DNA from: Flagellimonas algicola
Lineage (GTDB): Bacteria > Bacteroidota > Bacteroidia > Flavobacteriales > Flavobacteriaceae
DNA: 64,000 bases
Reading direction: 5' to 3'
NCBI RefSeq assembly: GCF_005937185.1
Contig: NZ_VCNI01000001.1
Span: 1,174,657 to 1,238,656 of the forward strand
Numbering within the stretch: the first letter of the stretch is position 1; every line of letters begins with the position of its first letter. The position numbers were made by a program, and so were the translations under genes. Shown piece by piece: positions 18,582-28,632 of the stretch. The notes below the pieces were generated by a model that made no database searches, had not been told where the DNA came from, and saw only the letters and a program-made list of their open reading frames with translations.

Positions 18582-18685
18582 GCTCGCTAAAAATAAACAA
18601 AATAAAATCGCCAGAATCCCTTAACACCTTTTTAAGAAATGCCCTATCCCTTTTTGGTATCTTTAGCTGACTAATTGAACCTATA

Positions 18686-21600
18686 ATGAAATACTTCTAC
18701 CTCGCCCTGATGTTTCTTGCATCGGTGACGCTTGCTGCCCAAGAAAAAGATAAAAAAGAAGACTCCAAATGGGATGTCTCAACTCCAAAAGGGGATTTTA
18801 ATTTCCAAGATCACCAATTTACTACGGACCAAGGTACCTGGATGAATTTGGATGTAAGCCCGGATGGTTCCCAGATTGTCTTTGATTTATTGGGTGATAT
18901 CTATTCTATGCCAATTTCTGGAGGGAAGGCTAAACTTTTACGAGGTGGTATCCCTTTTGAAGTGCAGCCGAGATTCAGTCCTGATGGTTCCAGAATTTCC
19001 TTTACGAGTGATGCCGGTGGCGGAGACAATATTTGGGTAATGAATGCCGATGGCTCAGATGCCAAGCAGGTCACCAAGGAGAAGTTTAGGCTGCTGAATA
19101 ATTCCTGTTGGATGCCCAATGGTCATTATCTGGTGGCACGTAAGCACTTTACTTCACAACGTTCCCTCGGTGCGGGTGAAATTTGGCAATATCACATCAC
19201 GGGAGGAACCGGGCTACAACTTACTAAACGTAAAAACGATCAGCAAGATGTCAATGAACCTTGTGTTTCTGCGGATGGTAAATACCTATACTACAGCGAA
19301 GATGTTTATCCCGGAGGATTCTTTCAATACAACAAAGATCCCAACAAACAGATCTATGTGATAAAGCGATATGATTTTGAAACTGGAAAAACCGTTATGG
19401 TGACCGGAGGCCCTGGAGGGGCAGCCAGACCACAAGTGTCACCAGACGGAAAATTGCTGGCTTTTGTAAAAAGAGTTAGAACAAAAACGGTACTATATCT
19501 GCATGATCTTCAAACTGGTGAAGAATGGCCTATTTTGGATTCCCTGAACAAGGACCAGCAGGAAGCTTGGGCGATATTTGGGGTATACCCCAACTTTAGC
19601 TGGATGCCCAATAACCAAGAGCTGGTTTTTTGGAACAAGGGAAAAATCCATAAAATCAATATTCAGACCCAAGAAGTAGTCAACATCCCGTTTAGTGTGG
19701 ATGCCAACATAAAGATTGCCGAAACCCTTAGGGTGGATTCACCGGTTGCTCCTGATCAGTTCACAGCCAAGGTGATTCGTCATGCGGTAACCTCCCCCGA
19801 CCAAAAAACATTGGTTTTTAACGCCCTTGGGCACCTATGGGCCAAGAAACTGCCCAATGGAAAGCCGAGACGCTTAACCAAAGGAACCGATTTTGAGTTT
19901 GAACCCACCTTTTCACCCGATGGGAAGACCGTGGCCTATGTCACTTGGAATGATGAAAATCTAGGGGCGATATATAAGATATCCACCTCCGGAGGAACGC
20001 CCATAAAGCTCAGCTCGGAAAAAGGCATTTACCGTACCCCTTCGTTTAGCTTGGATGGAAGCAAAGTCACATACCGAAAAGAGCCTGGCAACAACGATCA
20101 AGGACGAAGTTTTGCCAAGAAAACAGGAATTTATACTATCAAGGCAGATGGTTCCAACCCAAATTGGGTGATCAATGAGGGCGAATATCCAACTTTCAGC
20201 AAAGATGGAAAACGTATTTTCTACCAAACTGGAGGAATGTTTTTTGGAAGCCTGACCAAGGAACTTAAATCGGTTAATCTTAATGGTAAGGATAAGAAAA
20301 CACATGTCAAATCCAAATACGCAAACCGTCTGGTACCCAGTCCGGACAACAAATGGATTGCCTTCACCAACCTACATAAAGCCTATATAGCTCCTTTGGT
20401 GCTCAATGGAAAGGAAATTGATTTGGACAACAATTCCAAGTCTGTACCTGTTTCTCAAATATCTAAGGATGCAGGAATCAATCTGCATTGGTCAAGTGAT
20501 AGTAAGAAGATTTTTTGGACTTTGGGTGATGAGTATTTCGCAAACGATGTTAAAGACCGTTATACTTTCTTACCCGGATCTCCTGAAAAGGCCGCTAAAA
20601 TGGATAGCATCGGAATCAAAATTGGCTTGGTATCCAAAACCCATAAACCTTCGGGTAGAATCGCATTCACCAATGCTCGAATCTTGACCATGGAAGGGGA
20701 CGAAATCATTGAAAATGGCACCATCGTTGTCAACCAAAATAAAATTGAATATTTGGGTAAGTCAGACGAAATTAATGTGCCTGCAAATGCCAAGGTATTT
20801 GATGCTACTGGAAAGACGATCATGCCTGGAATTGTGGATGCCCATGCCCATATTGGGGGTTTCCGATATGGATTAACCACACAAAAGCATTGGCAATTGT
20901 ATGCTAATTTGGCCTTTGGAGTAACCACTTCGCATGACCCTTCAGCAAACACCGAATCTATTTTTGCTATGTCTGAATTGATAAAAAATGGAGATATGGT
21001 GGGGCCACGTCTCTATTCTACGGGTATCATCCTATATGGTGCAGATGGCGATTTCAAGGCCGTCATCAACAATCTGGACGATGCCCGTTCGTCAATCCGA
21101 AGAACCAAGGCCTTTGGTGCTAAATCTGTGAAGAGTTACAACCAACCACGAAGAGACCAGCGCCAACAAGTGATGCAAGCTGCCCGAGAGTTGGGCATCA
21201 ATGTGGTCCCTGAAGGTGGTTCTACTTTCTACCACAACATGACCATGATCATGGATGGCCATACGGGAATAGAACACAATATTCCGGTTGCCCCGGTTTA
21301 TAAAGACGTGGTTGAACTCTGGAAAACAAGCGGTTCAGGGTATACCCCGACTCTTGTGGTCAACTACGGAGGGATGAACGGAGAGTACTATTTCTATCAG
21401 AAAGACAAGATATGGGAGAATGAAAAGCTCTTGAAATACACCCCAAGGGGTTTGGTGGATTCCCGATCCAGGTACCGAACCATGATTCCGGATGAGGAAT
21501 ATGAAAATGGGCACATACTGGTTTCCAAAACGGCAACGGCCCTAACCAATGAAGGTGTTAAGGTAAACTTGGGAGCCCATGGTCAATTGCAGGGTCTTGG

Positions 21601-21976
21601 TGCGCATTGGGAACTTTGGTTGTTGCACCAAGGTGGAATGACCCATATGCAAGCGCTACAGGCAGCTACCATCAATGGGGCCAAATACATTGGCGCTGGT
21701 AACGACATAGGTTCCTTAAAAGTGGGGAAACTTGCGGATTTGATTGTCTTGGACAAAAATCCTTTAGAGGACATCCGAAATACGGAATCAGTGAAATACA
21801 CCATGGTCAATGGTCGTCTCTTTGATACCGAAACCATGGATGAAATTGGAAATACGGAGCAAAACCGAAGCCAGTTTTGGTGGGAAAACAACAAATACAA
21901 TGCAGCTTTCCCTTGGCATGAAGAAGCCCAAAGCTTCACACGCCCTGGCTGTGGCTGCCATATTGGACACAACTAA
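18686..21976 (+). CDS. Exported amidohydrolase with N-terminal TolB/PD40 beta-propeller
   Basis: 1096 residues, signal peptide about 1-18. Residues about 45-650 form a PD40/TolB-like propeller with recurrent blade motifs (VSPDGSQIVF, FSPDGSRISF, VSPDGKLLAF, FSPDGKTVAY). Residues about 660-1070 are an amidohydrolase barrel: metal ligands HAH in PGIVDAHAHIG, probable carboxylated Lys in KSVKSYNQ, and later His in DGHTGIEHN. It ends with NPLEDIRNTESVKY, the usual closing element, plus a tail with a Cys-His cluster (CGCHIGHN). The substrate is unknown; imidazolone, dipeptide or cyclic amide hydrolysis are all family options. It is followed 33 bases later by a second amidohydrolase. Confidence 0.88.
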   Translation: MKYFYLALMFLASVTLAAQEKDKKEDSKWDVSTPKGDFNFQDHQFTTDQGTWMNLDVSPDGSQIVFDLLGDIYSMPISGGKAKLLRGGIPFEVQPRFSPDGSRISFTSDAGGGDNIWVMNADGSDAKQVTKEKFRLLNNSCWMPNGHYLVARKHFTSQRSLGAGEIWQYHITGGTGLQLTKRKNDQQDVNEPCVSADGKYLYYSEDVYPGGFFQYNKDPNKQIYVIKRYDFETGKTVMVTGGPGGAARPQVSPDGKLLAFVKRVRTKTVLYLHDLQTGEEWPILDSLNKDQQEAWAIFGVYPNFSWMPNNQELVFWNKGKIHKINIQTQEVVNIPFSVDANIKIAETLRVDSPVAPDQFTAKVIRHAVTSPDQKTLVFNALGHLWAKKLPNGKPRRLTKGTDFEFEPTFSPDGKTVAYVTWNDENLGAIYKISTSGGTPIKLSSEKGIYRTPSFSLDGSKVTYRKEPGNNDQGRSFAKKTGIYTIKADGSNPNWVINEGEYPTFSKDGKRIFYQTGGMFFGSLTKELKSVNLNGKDKKTHVKSKYANRLVPSPDNKWIAFTNLHKAYIAPLVLNGKEIDLDNNSKSVPVSQISKDAGINLHWSSDSKKIFWTLGDEYFANDVKDRYTFLPGSPEKAAKMDSIGIKIGLVSKTHKPSGRIAFTNARILTMEGDEIIENGTIVVNQNKIEYLGKSDEINVPANAKVFDATGKTIMPGIVDAHAHIGGFRYGLTTQKHWQLYANLAFGVTTSHDPSANTESIFAMSELIKNGDMVGPRLYSTGIILYGADGDFKAVINNLDDARSSIRRTKAFGAKSVKSYNQPRRDQRQQVMQAARELGINVVPEGGSTFYHNMTMIMDGHTGIEHNIPVAPVYKDVVELWKTSGSGYTPTLVVNYGGMNGEYYFYQKDKIWENEKLLKYTPRGLVDSRSRYRTMIPDEEYENGHILVSKTATALTNEGVKVNLGAHGQLQGLGAHWELWLLHQGGMTHMQALQAATINGAKYIGAGNDIGSLKVGKLADLIVLDKNPLEDIRNTESVKYTMVNGRLFDTETMDEIGNTEQNRSQFWWENNKYNAAFPWHEEAQSFTRPGCGCHIGHN

Positions 21977-22009
21977 CCGCCTCGTTCTAGGGGCCTAAAC
22001 AACACTGCG

Positions 22010-23386
22010 ATGAAGAAAACAGCACTACTCTTGGTCATGATTGCCCTAACGGCATGCAATCAAGCCCAGGAAAAAGCAATTACCGGCGAGCTTTTACTTA
22101 GCGATGTCAATGTAATTGATGTCCGCGAAGGAACCCTATTGGCCCATCAACACATTGTGATAGATTCTGGGATAATTAAACACATTCTATCAGAAGAACA
22201 GCAACCAGAAAATTTTAATAAGCACATTGATGGAACAGGAAAGTTCGTGCTTCCTGGTCTTGCTGAAATGCACGCGCACATTCCCCCTCCTTCAACTTCA
22301 CAAGAACGATTGGAAGAAACGCTGTTCCTATACTTATCCAATGGTATCACCACGATACGTGGCATGCTGGGAGCATCAAGTCATCTGGAATTGCGGGAAC
22401 AAGTTAAAAAAGGAGAGATTCTGGGGCCTCGGATTTTTACATCCAGCCCTTCCTTTAATGGTAATTCGGTTACTTCGGAAGAAGAGGCTATTACCAAAGT
22501 AACGGCCTATCAAAAAGATGGGTACGATTTTTTAAAAATCCATCCCGGTATTCAACGCAACGTTTTTGATGCGCTGGTCAAAACCGCCAATGATGTGGGT
22601 ATTCCCTTTGCGGGCCATGTTCCTGTGGATGTGGGCATCAGACATGCCCTGGAAAGCAATTTTGCCTCCATCGACCATATTGATGGTTATTTGGAGGGAC
22701 TGGTTCCCGCTTCGGAAGCTATTGACCCATCAGCTAATGGATTCTTCGGATATAATTTTACACCGCTGGCAGATGTTTCATTAATTGATGAACTGGTCAC
22801 ACTTTCCAAAGAACATAAGGTCTGGATTGTGCCTACCCAAAGTCTGTTTGAACGCTGGTTTGCCCCTATTTCTGCGGAAACACTTCTGGCACAACCGGAA
22901 ATGAAATATATGCCTGCCTCCACTTTGGAGAACTGGAAAAGAATCAAATTGAACTCGACAGGGCCAGATTCCGGGTTTGATGAGGAGCAATGGGAAGATT
23001 TTATTGCTATCCGAAGACAGCTACTAAAGGCGTTACAAGATAACGGTCAAGGTATTTTATTGGGTTCAGATGCCCCGCAATTGTTCAACGTTCCAGGATT
23101 TTCCATCCACCACGAAATTGAGGGCATGGTAAAAGCAGGGATGACTCCTTTGGAAATCATTCAATCCGGAACCATTAACCCAGCTCAGTTTTTTGGGCTG
23201 GAACATGAATTTGGGGAAGTTAAGGAAGGATTGGCCGCGGATCTCGTTGTTCTGGAATCCAATCCGATGGATAACTTGTCAGCCCTGAAAGATATCTCAG
23301 GAGTTATTCGTCAAGGCAATTGGCTATCCCAAGAAATGATTGCACTTAAACTTGAGAAAATTGCCGAGAACGCCTCTAAAAACTAA
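22010..23386 (+). CDS. Amidohydrolase family lipoprotein
   Basis: 458 residues. The lipoprotein signal ends at Cys16 (MKKTALLLVMIALTAC). The metal-dependent amidohydrolase fold shows HAH in PGLAEMHAHIPPP, a Lys in DYDFLKIHPG, His in FAGHVPVDVG and SIDHIDGYLEG, and the final Asp in LLGSDAPQLFNVPG, so a two-metal centre appears complete. The C-terminal KEGLAADLVVLESNPMDNL is the conserved small beta-sandwich end. It probably sits on the periplasmic side of a membrane. It lies in a row with the propeller-amidohydrolase before it and the BNR-repeat protein after it, all exported, suggesting joint processing of an imported substrate. Confidence 0.88.
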   Translation: MKKTALLLVMIALTACNQAQEKAITGELLLSDVNVIDVREGTLLAHQHIVIDSGIIKHILSEEQQPENFNKHIDGTGKFVLPGLAEMHAHIPPPSTSQERLEETLFLYLSNGITTIRGMLGASSHLELREQVKKGEILGPRIFTSSPSFNGNSVTSEEEAITKVTAYQKDGYDFLKIHPGIQRNVFDALVKTANDVGIPFAGHVPVDVGIRHALESNFASIDHIDGYLEGLVPASEAIDPSANGFFGYNFTPLADVSLIDELVTLSKEHKVWIVPTQSLFERWFAPISAETLLAQPEMKYMPASTLENWKRIKLNSTGPDSGFDEEQWEDFIAIRRQLLKALQDNGQGILLGSDAPQLFNVPGFSIHHEIEGMVKAGMTPLEIIQSGTINPAQFFGLEHEFGEVKEGLAADLVVLESNPMDNLSALKDISGVIRQGNWLSQEMIALKLEKIAENASKN

Positions 23387-23430
23387 AAGTTCTCCTTAAT
23401 CATTAATCTAAAAACGACAAATTACCTAAA

Positions 23431-26400
23431 ATGATAAAAAAGTTACTTTTTCTGATGACGCTTTTCGCGTCCACCTTGATTTTTGGTCAAGAATTCGATA
23501 TGGATTTGGTACAGGACATGAAACCCAGAAACATTGGCCCAGCTGGGATGAGTGGTCGGGTTACCGCCATTGATGTGGTACACTCCAATCCTGATATCAT
23601 GTATGTAGGTACCGCTTCTGGCGGACTTTGGAAATCTACTTCAGGAGGAATTAGGTGGAAGCCCATTTTTGAAAAAGAGGTTACAGGTTCTATTGGAGCT
23701 GTGGCCATACAACAGTCCAATCCTTCGGTAATTTGGACAGGAACCGGGGAAGGAAATCCACGTAATAGTCTTAACGGAGGCTACGGCATCTTCAAATCAT
23801 TGGATGGCGGTAAAACCTGGACTTCCATGGGATTGGAAAAAACAAGACACATTCATAGAATCATTATAGACCCTACCAATCCAGATGTAGTTTACGTAGG
23901 CGCAATTGGATCTCCATGGGGCGAGCATCCGGAACGAGGCGTCTTTAAAACCACGGATGGGGGGGAAACTTGGAGTAAAATCCTATTTGCAAACAACAAA
24001 ACAGGGATAGCGGATATGGTCATGGACCCTTCCAATCCCAACAAGCTAATTGTTGCCCTATGGGAACACAAGCGCGATCCATGGTTCTTCAAATCCGGTG
24101 GAGAAGGAAGTGGTCTATATATAACCCACGATGGTGGTGTGAATTGGACAAAGGTGACGGAAGAAGATGGGCTGCCCAAAGGGGAATTGGGAAGAATTGG
24201 AATTGCCATTGCGCAAAATAAACCCAATGTGGTATATGCCTTGGTGGAAGCCAAGAAAAATGCACTCTATAAGTCCGAAGACGGGGGTGCCAAATGGAAG
24301 AAAGTCAATGACAAGAATGATATTGGCAATCGTCCGTTCTACTATTCTGAAATCTATGTAGACCCAGAAAATGAAAATCGAGTGTATTCCATATTTACCT
24401 ACGTGAACGTTTCGGAAGATGGTGGAAAAAATTTCAAGCAGCTGATGCCCGCCTATCAGGTGGATAATGGGGTGCATCCCGATCACCATGCATGGTGGAT
24501 TCATCCCCAAAATGGTCAATTCATGATTGATGGGAATGATGGGGGTATGAACATCACCAAGGATGGTGGCAAAACTTGGCGCTTTGTGGGAAATCTGCCC
24601 CTGGCCCAATTCTATCACATCAGTGTGGACAATGAGTATCCCTACAATGTATATGGGGGCATGCAGGACAATGGTTCGTGGAGAGGACCTGCCTATGCTT
24701 GGCGTCATCAAGGAATACGAAACGACTATTGGCAAGAAATTGCTTTCGGGGATGGTTTTGATGTGGTTCCCGATTTGGATGACAACCAATTTGGTTATGC
24801 CATGAGTCAGCAAGGGTTTGTTTCCCGATACGATTGGAAAACAGGAAACAATTATATTGTTCGCCCCACCCCACCTGATGCCACCACAAAACTTCGGTTC
24901 AACTGGAACGCAGGCATTGGGCAGGACCCATTTGACAACAGCACCGTTTATTTTGGAAGTCAGTTTGTCCATAAATCCATAAACAAAGGACTAACCTGGG
25001 AAGTCATATCGCCCGACTTGACCACGAATGACAAGGAAAAGCAAAAGCAAAGTGAAAGTGGTGGTTTGACTATGGATGCTACAGGGGCGGAAAATTATTG
25101 TACCATTCTCGTTATAGAACCTTCATCAGTGGAGCAAAACATGCTTTGGGTGGGTACCGATGACGGACGCGTGCACATCACCCAAAATGGAGGGGAAAGC
25201 TGGACAGAGGTAACCCAAAACATCAAAGGATTGCCCACGGGCAGCTGGATTCCACAGATTAAGGCGTCGAAAACCCATAGAGGCGAAGCTTTGTTGGTGG
25301 CCAATGACTACAGAAGGTTCAATTATACGCCTTATGCGTATCGTACCAAAGATTATGGAAAAACCTGGACTCGAATCGCGGACGGCAATGATGTAGAGAG
25401 TTATGTGCTATCTATTGTGGAGGACAAGGAAAATCCCAACCTACTCTTTTTAGGCACTGATGACGGACTTTACATATCCTTTAATGCTGGTAGGAAATGG
25501 CAAAAATGGACAGCAGGATTCCCAACGGTATCTACCAAAGATTTGGTTATTCATCCCAGGGAGCAGGATTTGGTCATTGGGACTTTTGGACGGGCAGCTT
25601 GGGTCTTGGATGATATTCGTCCATTAAGGGCCTTGGCCCAAAATCCTTCCATTCTTCAAAAGGAAGTGAGTCTATTTGAATCTCCTGACGCTTATTTGGC
25701 GGCCTATCAACAAGCGACAGGTAGCAGATTTGGCGGGGATGCCATCTATAATGGCGAAAACAGAAAACAAGGAGCCATGTTGACCTACTATCTAAAAGAA
25801 GGAAAGAAACAGGAGTCCAAATCAGATAAAAAAGAGGATAAAGAGGCGAAGGTAGGTGAAACCAAAAAAGAAGAAAAACCAAAAAAGGATTCCATTTTTA
25901 TCAAAATTTATGATGGTGACCGATTGATTCGGACCCTCTCCCACAAAACACCCAAAAAAGCCGGATTCCACAGGGTATATTGGGGATTGGATGAAAAAGG
26001 ACCAGATACCCCTGCAAGGAAAATCAGCAAAAGCAAGAAGGAAAACGGAGGTATCTCTGTTAAACCCGGTACCTACAAGGTGAAAATCCAGTATGGAGGT
26101 CATGCGGATTCCACTAGTGTTATCGTCAAAACAGATCCTCGAATCAAAACTTCCCTAGCAGGAATCCAGGAAGTTTATGACATGGGCAAAAAATTGGAAG
26201 GCTACACCCAAACGGCGGCCGATGCAGTAAAGCAGTTGGTGCAGAACAAAAATCTGGCCCAAAAGTTCGAAAAAGAAATGAAGGACCTGGATAAGGAAAA
26301 ATACAAGGACCAGATCAAAGCTTCTGGGGACATGGTCAAAAAAATAGATTCCGTGATGGCCATTTATTTAGGTAAAGAGGACAAAAGGCAAGGGATTACC

Positions 26401-26640
26401 AGAAATCCAGAAATTACTGTTATGCAACGCTTAAATACAGCCAGTTTTTATGTGGATACAAGAAAATCTGGTATCACCGAAACCGAAAAGAAATTGGTGC
26501 AGTTTGCCCAGGAGGAACTTAAGAATGCTTTGGATGAGACCAATTCATTTTTCACAAATGATTGGAAGCCCTACCAAGAATCAATAGAAGCCTTAAATTT
26601 GTCCCCTTTTAAGGAGACTCAAATTTTTGAACTAGATTAA
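23431..26640 (+). CDS. Exported BNR/sortilin-type beta-propeller protein
   Basis: 1069 residues, signal peptide about 1-19 (ending in IFGQ). At least nine Asp-box (BNR) repeats of the form S/T-x-D-G-G-x-x-W are visible: SLDGGKTW, TTDGGETW, THDGGVNW, SEDGGAKW, TKDGGKTW, TQNGGESW, TKDYGKTW and degenerate copies, covering residues about 40-740; this matches the VPS10/sortilin ten-blade propeller often annotated as glycosyl hydrolase. A charged Lys/Glu linker (about 790-830) leads to a FlgD-like sandwich (about 840-900) and a helical C-terminus. No sialidase or other catalytic residues were recognised, so the enzyme label should not be trusted. A 6-base gap separates it from the DUF2490 gene. Confidence 0.85.
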   Translation: MIKKLLFLMTLFASTLIFGQEFDMDLVQDMKPRNIGPAGMSGRVTAIDVVHSNPDIMYVGTASGGLWKSTSGGIRWKPIFEKEVTGSIGAVAIQQSNPSVIWTGTGEGNPRNSLNGGYGIFKSLDGGKTWTSMGLEKTRHIHRIIIDPTNPDVVYVGAIGSPWGEHPERGVFKTTDGGETWSKILFANNKTGIADMVMDPSNPNKLIVALWEHKRDPWFFKSGGEGSGLYITHDGGVNWTKVTEEDGLPKGELGRIGIAIAQNKPNVVYALVEAKKNALYKSEDGGAKWKKVNDKNDIGNRPFYYSEIYVDPENENRVYSIFTYVNVSEDGGKNFKQLMPAYQVDNGVHPDHHAWWIHPQNGQFMIDGNDGGMNITKDGGKTWRFVGNLPLAQFYHISVDNEYPYNVYGGMQDNGSWRGPAYAWRHQGIRNDYWQEIAFGDGFDVVPDLDDNQFGYAMSQQGFVSRYDWKTGNNYIVRPTPPDATTKLRFNWNAGIGQDPFDNSTVYFGSQFVHKSINKGLTWEVISPDLTTNDKEKQKQSESGGLTMDATGAENYCTILVIEPSSVEQNMLWVGTDDGRVHITQNGGESWTEVTQNIKGLPTGSWIPQIKASKTHRGEALLVANDYRRFNYTPYAYRTKDYGKTWTRIADGNDVESYVLSIVEDKENPNLLFLGTDDGLYISFNAGRKWQKWTAGFPTVSTKDLVIHPREQDLVIGTFGRAAWVLDDIRPLRALAQNPSILQKEVSLFESPDAYLAAYQQATGSRFGGDAIYNGENRKQGAMLTYYLKEGKKQESKSDKKEDKEAKVGETKKEEKPKKDSIFIKIYDGDRLIRTLSHKTPKKAGFHRVYWGLDEKGPDTPARKISKSKKENGGISVKPGTYKVKIQYGGHADSTSVIVKTDPRIKTSLAGIQEVYDMGKKLEGYTQTAADAVKQLVQNKNLAQKFEKEMKDLDKEKYKDQIKASGDMVKKIDSVMAIYLGKEDKRQGITRNPEITVMQRLNTASFYVDTRKSGITETEKKLVQFAQEELKNALDETNSFFTNDWKPYQESIEALNLSPFKETQIFELD

Positions 26641-26646
26641 TGTAAT

Positions 26647-27348
26647 ATGGTCAAGAAAATAGTATTTAGCTTATTGGCAATCGGGTATACAGCCCAACTG
26701 AGTGCCCAACAAACTGGCGAGGATGAATGGGGTGCTTGGTATATGTATTTCGGAACCAACAAAATAGCGGAACGGTTCAGCATTCATACGGAGGCTCAGT
26801 TCAGGTTCTACGAAACGGCCTCCAACTTTAACCAAATGCTACTGAGAACCGGACTCAATTATCACATAGATAAGAACGCCATTGCCACAATGGGTTATGG
26901 TTATATTACCACCGATGGCACTTTTGAGGAGTTTCCCAACGAAACCAACAGCAAGGAACATCGTATTTTCCAACAATTCATTTTGAAAAACAAGGTTTGG
27001 GAGTTTCTATTTGAGCACCGATATCGTCTGGAGCAGCGATTCCTGGATTTTGGGAATAGGACAGATACCCAGCATCGGGGACGGTACAGGATTCAAATGA
27101 CCTTGCCCCTGACGGATACCTTCTTCCTGAATTTCTATGATGAACTGTTCATCAATTTACAGGATGACCTTTTTGGACAGAACCGTTTGTATGGAGCTCT
27201 GGGAATTCATGTGACCAGTAATAGCAGTGTTCAAGTGGGTTACCTACGAAATCAGTTTGCCAATGCGGTCTTTGATCGCGTGCAGATAGGAATCTTTTAT
27301 AATCCCGACTTAAGGGGAGTGTTCAAGAAGAAAGGGGCCACCAATTAA
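26647..27348 (+). CDS. DUF2490 outer-membrane-like protein
   Basis: 233 residues with signal peptide about 1-20 (ending in LSAQ). It shows the DUF2490 pattern: DEWGAWYMYFGTNK at the start, ERFSIHTEAQFRFYE, then a series of amphipathic strands (HRYRLEQRF, GRYRIQMTLPL) and a late NRLYGALG. This family is thought to form a small outer-membrane barrel; its function is not known. It follows the BNR-propeller gene by 6 bases and closes the run of exported proteins that begins at 18686. Confidence 0.8.
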   Translation: MVKKIVFSLLAIGYTAQLSAQQTGEDEWGAWYMYFGTNKIAERFSIHTEAQFRFYETASNFNQMLLRTGLNYHIDKNAIATMGYGYITTDGTFEEFPNETNSKEHRIFQQFILKNKVWEFLFEHRYRLEQRFLDFGNRTDTQHRGRYRIQMTLPLTDTFFLNFYDELFINLQDDLFGQNRLYGALGIHVTSNSSVQVGYLRNQFANAVFDRVQIGIFYNPDLRGVFKKKGATN

Positions 27349-27404
27349 TCCCTATTGATTGCCCATTTGTTCTGAACCAGAAGTTTAACTTTTATTAGGA
27401 ACAA

Positions 27405-28625
27405 ATGGGTCTTCAAAAAATCACCTTTAAAAATTCAGATGGTCAAACTTTGGTAGGTCGACTAGAGCTACCCGCTGACCAACATCCCCATAGTTACGCC
27501 ATTTTTGCGCATTGCTTTACGTGTAACAAAAACTTGTTGGCGGTAAAAAACATCGGAAAAGCACTCACCTCCCACGGATTTGGTGTCTTGCGTTTTGATT
27601 TCACAGGACTTGGGGAAAGTGATGGGGATTTTGCCGATACCAACTTCTCAGGTAATGTAGGTGATCTTGTAGCTGCTGCTGAATTTTTGCGGGATAATTA
27701 TGAAGCCCCTACCCTTATCATTGGGCATTCTCTGGGTGGTGCTGCATCTATTTTTGCCGCATCGGAAATTCCATCCATCAAAGCGGTTGCCACTATTGGT
27801 GCCCCATCCAATCCAGTTCACGTAAAACACCTACTGAGGAGTGGGGTGGATGAAATCCTGGTTACTGGAAAAGCGGTAATCAATTTAAGTGGAAGGGATT
27901 TTACCATTAAAAAGCAATTTTTGGACGATTTGGAAACCAAATCCCTACCTGAAACCGCCAAAGCCCTTCGTAAACCACTTTTAATCATGCATTCCCCGCA
28001 GGACAATACCGTGGGAATCAAAAACGCGGAAGAAATCTATATTGCTGCCCATCATCCAAAGAGTTTTGTTTCCTTGGACGGGGCGGATCACTTACTCTCC
28101 AAAAAAGAGGATTCCATTTATGCCGGAAATGTAATTGCTGGTTGGGCGATGCGATATGTGGGTCCAACGGAAAACCAAGAACCAAAATTGAAAACCAAGC
28201 ATCAAGTGGTGGCTAGTTTGGATGCGGAAGATGGATTTACCACTCAAATGAAATTGGGCAACCATTATATGGTTGCAGACGAACCGGAAAGTTTTGGGGG
28301 CAACGATTTTGGACCTTCGCCCTATGAATTGGTTTCGGCTGGTTTATCTGCCTGTACGGTCATGACCATTCAGATGTACTCCAAAAGAAAAGGCTGGCCC
28401 GTTGATAATGTGGAAGTCCACACTTCTTATAGCAAAACCCATGCACAGGACTGTGAGAATTGCGAACAGGATAGTGCCAAAATAGATACTTTTCATAGGG
28501 AAATCAGGCTCACGGGAGATTTGGATGAGAAACAAAAAGCGCGAATCATGCAAATTGCGGACAAGTGTCCCGTGCACAAAACCTTACATAGTGAAACGCA
28601 GGTCATCAGTACATTGGTGGGGTAA
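27405..28625 (+). CDS. Alpha/beta hydrolase fused to OsmC-like peroxiredoxin domain
   Basis: 406 residues, cytoplasmic. The N-terminal alpha/beta hydrolase (about 1-250) has the nucleophile elbow GHSLGG with Ser109, an acid in MHSPQDNTVG and a His in LDGADHLL. The C-terminal OsmC/Ohr-type domain (about 265-406) has two cysteines in the expected places, Cys317 in LSACTVMTIQ and Cys388 in DKCPVHKTL, for thiol-based hydroperoxide reduction. This two-domain arrangement is a known bacterial fusion. Physiological substrates are not established; organic hydroperoxide defence is plausible. A few genes downstream are a superoxide dismutase and stress-type regulators. Confidence 0.93.
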   Translation: MGLQKITFKNSDGQTLVGRLELPADQHPHSYAIFAHCFTCNKNLLAVKNIGKALTSHGFGVLRFDFTGLGESDGDFADTNFSGNVGDLVAAAEFLRDNYEAPTLIIGHSLGGAASIFAASEIPSIKAVATIGAPSNPVHVKHLLRSGVDEILVTGKAVINLSGRDFTIKKQFLDDLETKSLPETAKALRKPLLIMHSPQDNTVGIKNAEEIYIAAHHPKSFVSLDGADHLLSKKEDSIYAGNVIAGWAMRYVGPTENQEPKLKTKHQVVASLDAEDGFTTQMKLGNHYMVADEPESFGGNDFGPSPYELVSAGLSACTVMTIQMYSKRKGWPVDNVEVHTSYSKTHAQDCENCEQDSAKIDTFHREIRLTGDLDEKQKARIMQIADKCPVHKTLHSETQVISTLVG

Positions 28626-28632
28626 ATGCGGT

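Noticed and set aside
24115-24972. 285-codon minus-strand ORF
   Set aside because: Antisense to the BNR propeller; its length comes from the low stop-codon density opposite repeated Asp-box codons.
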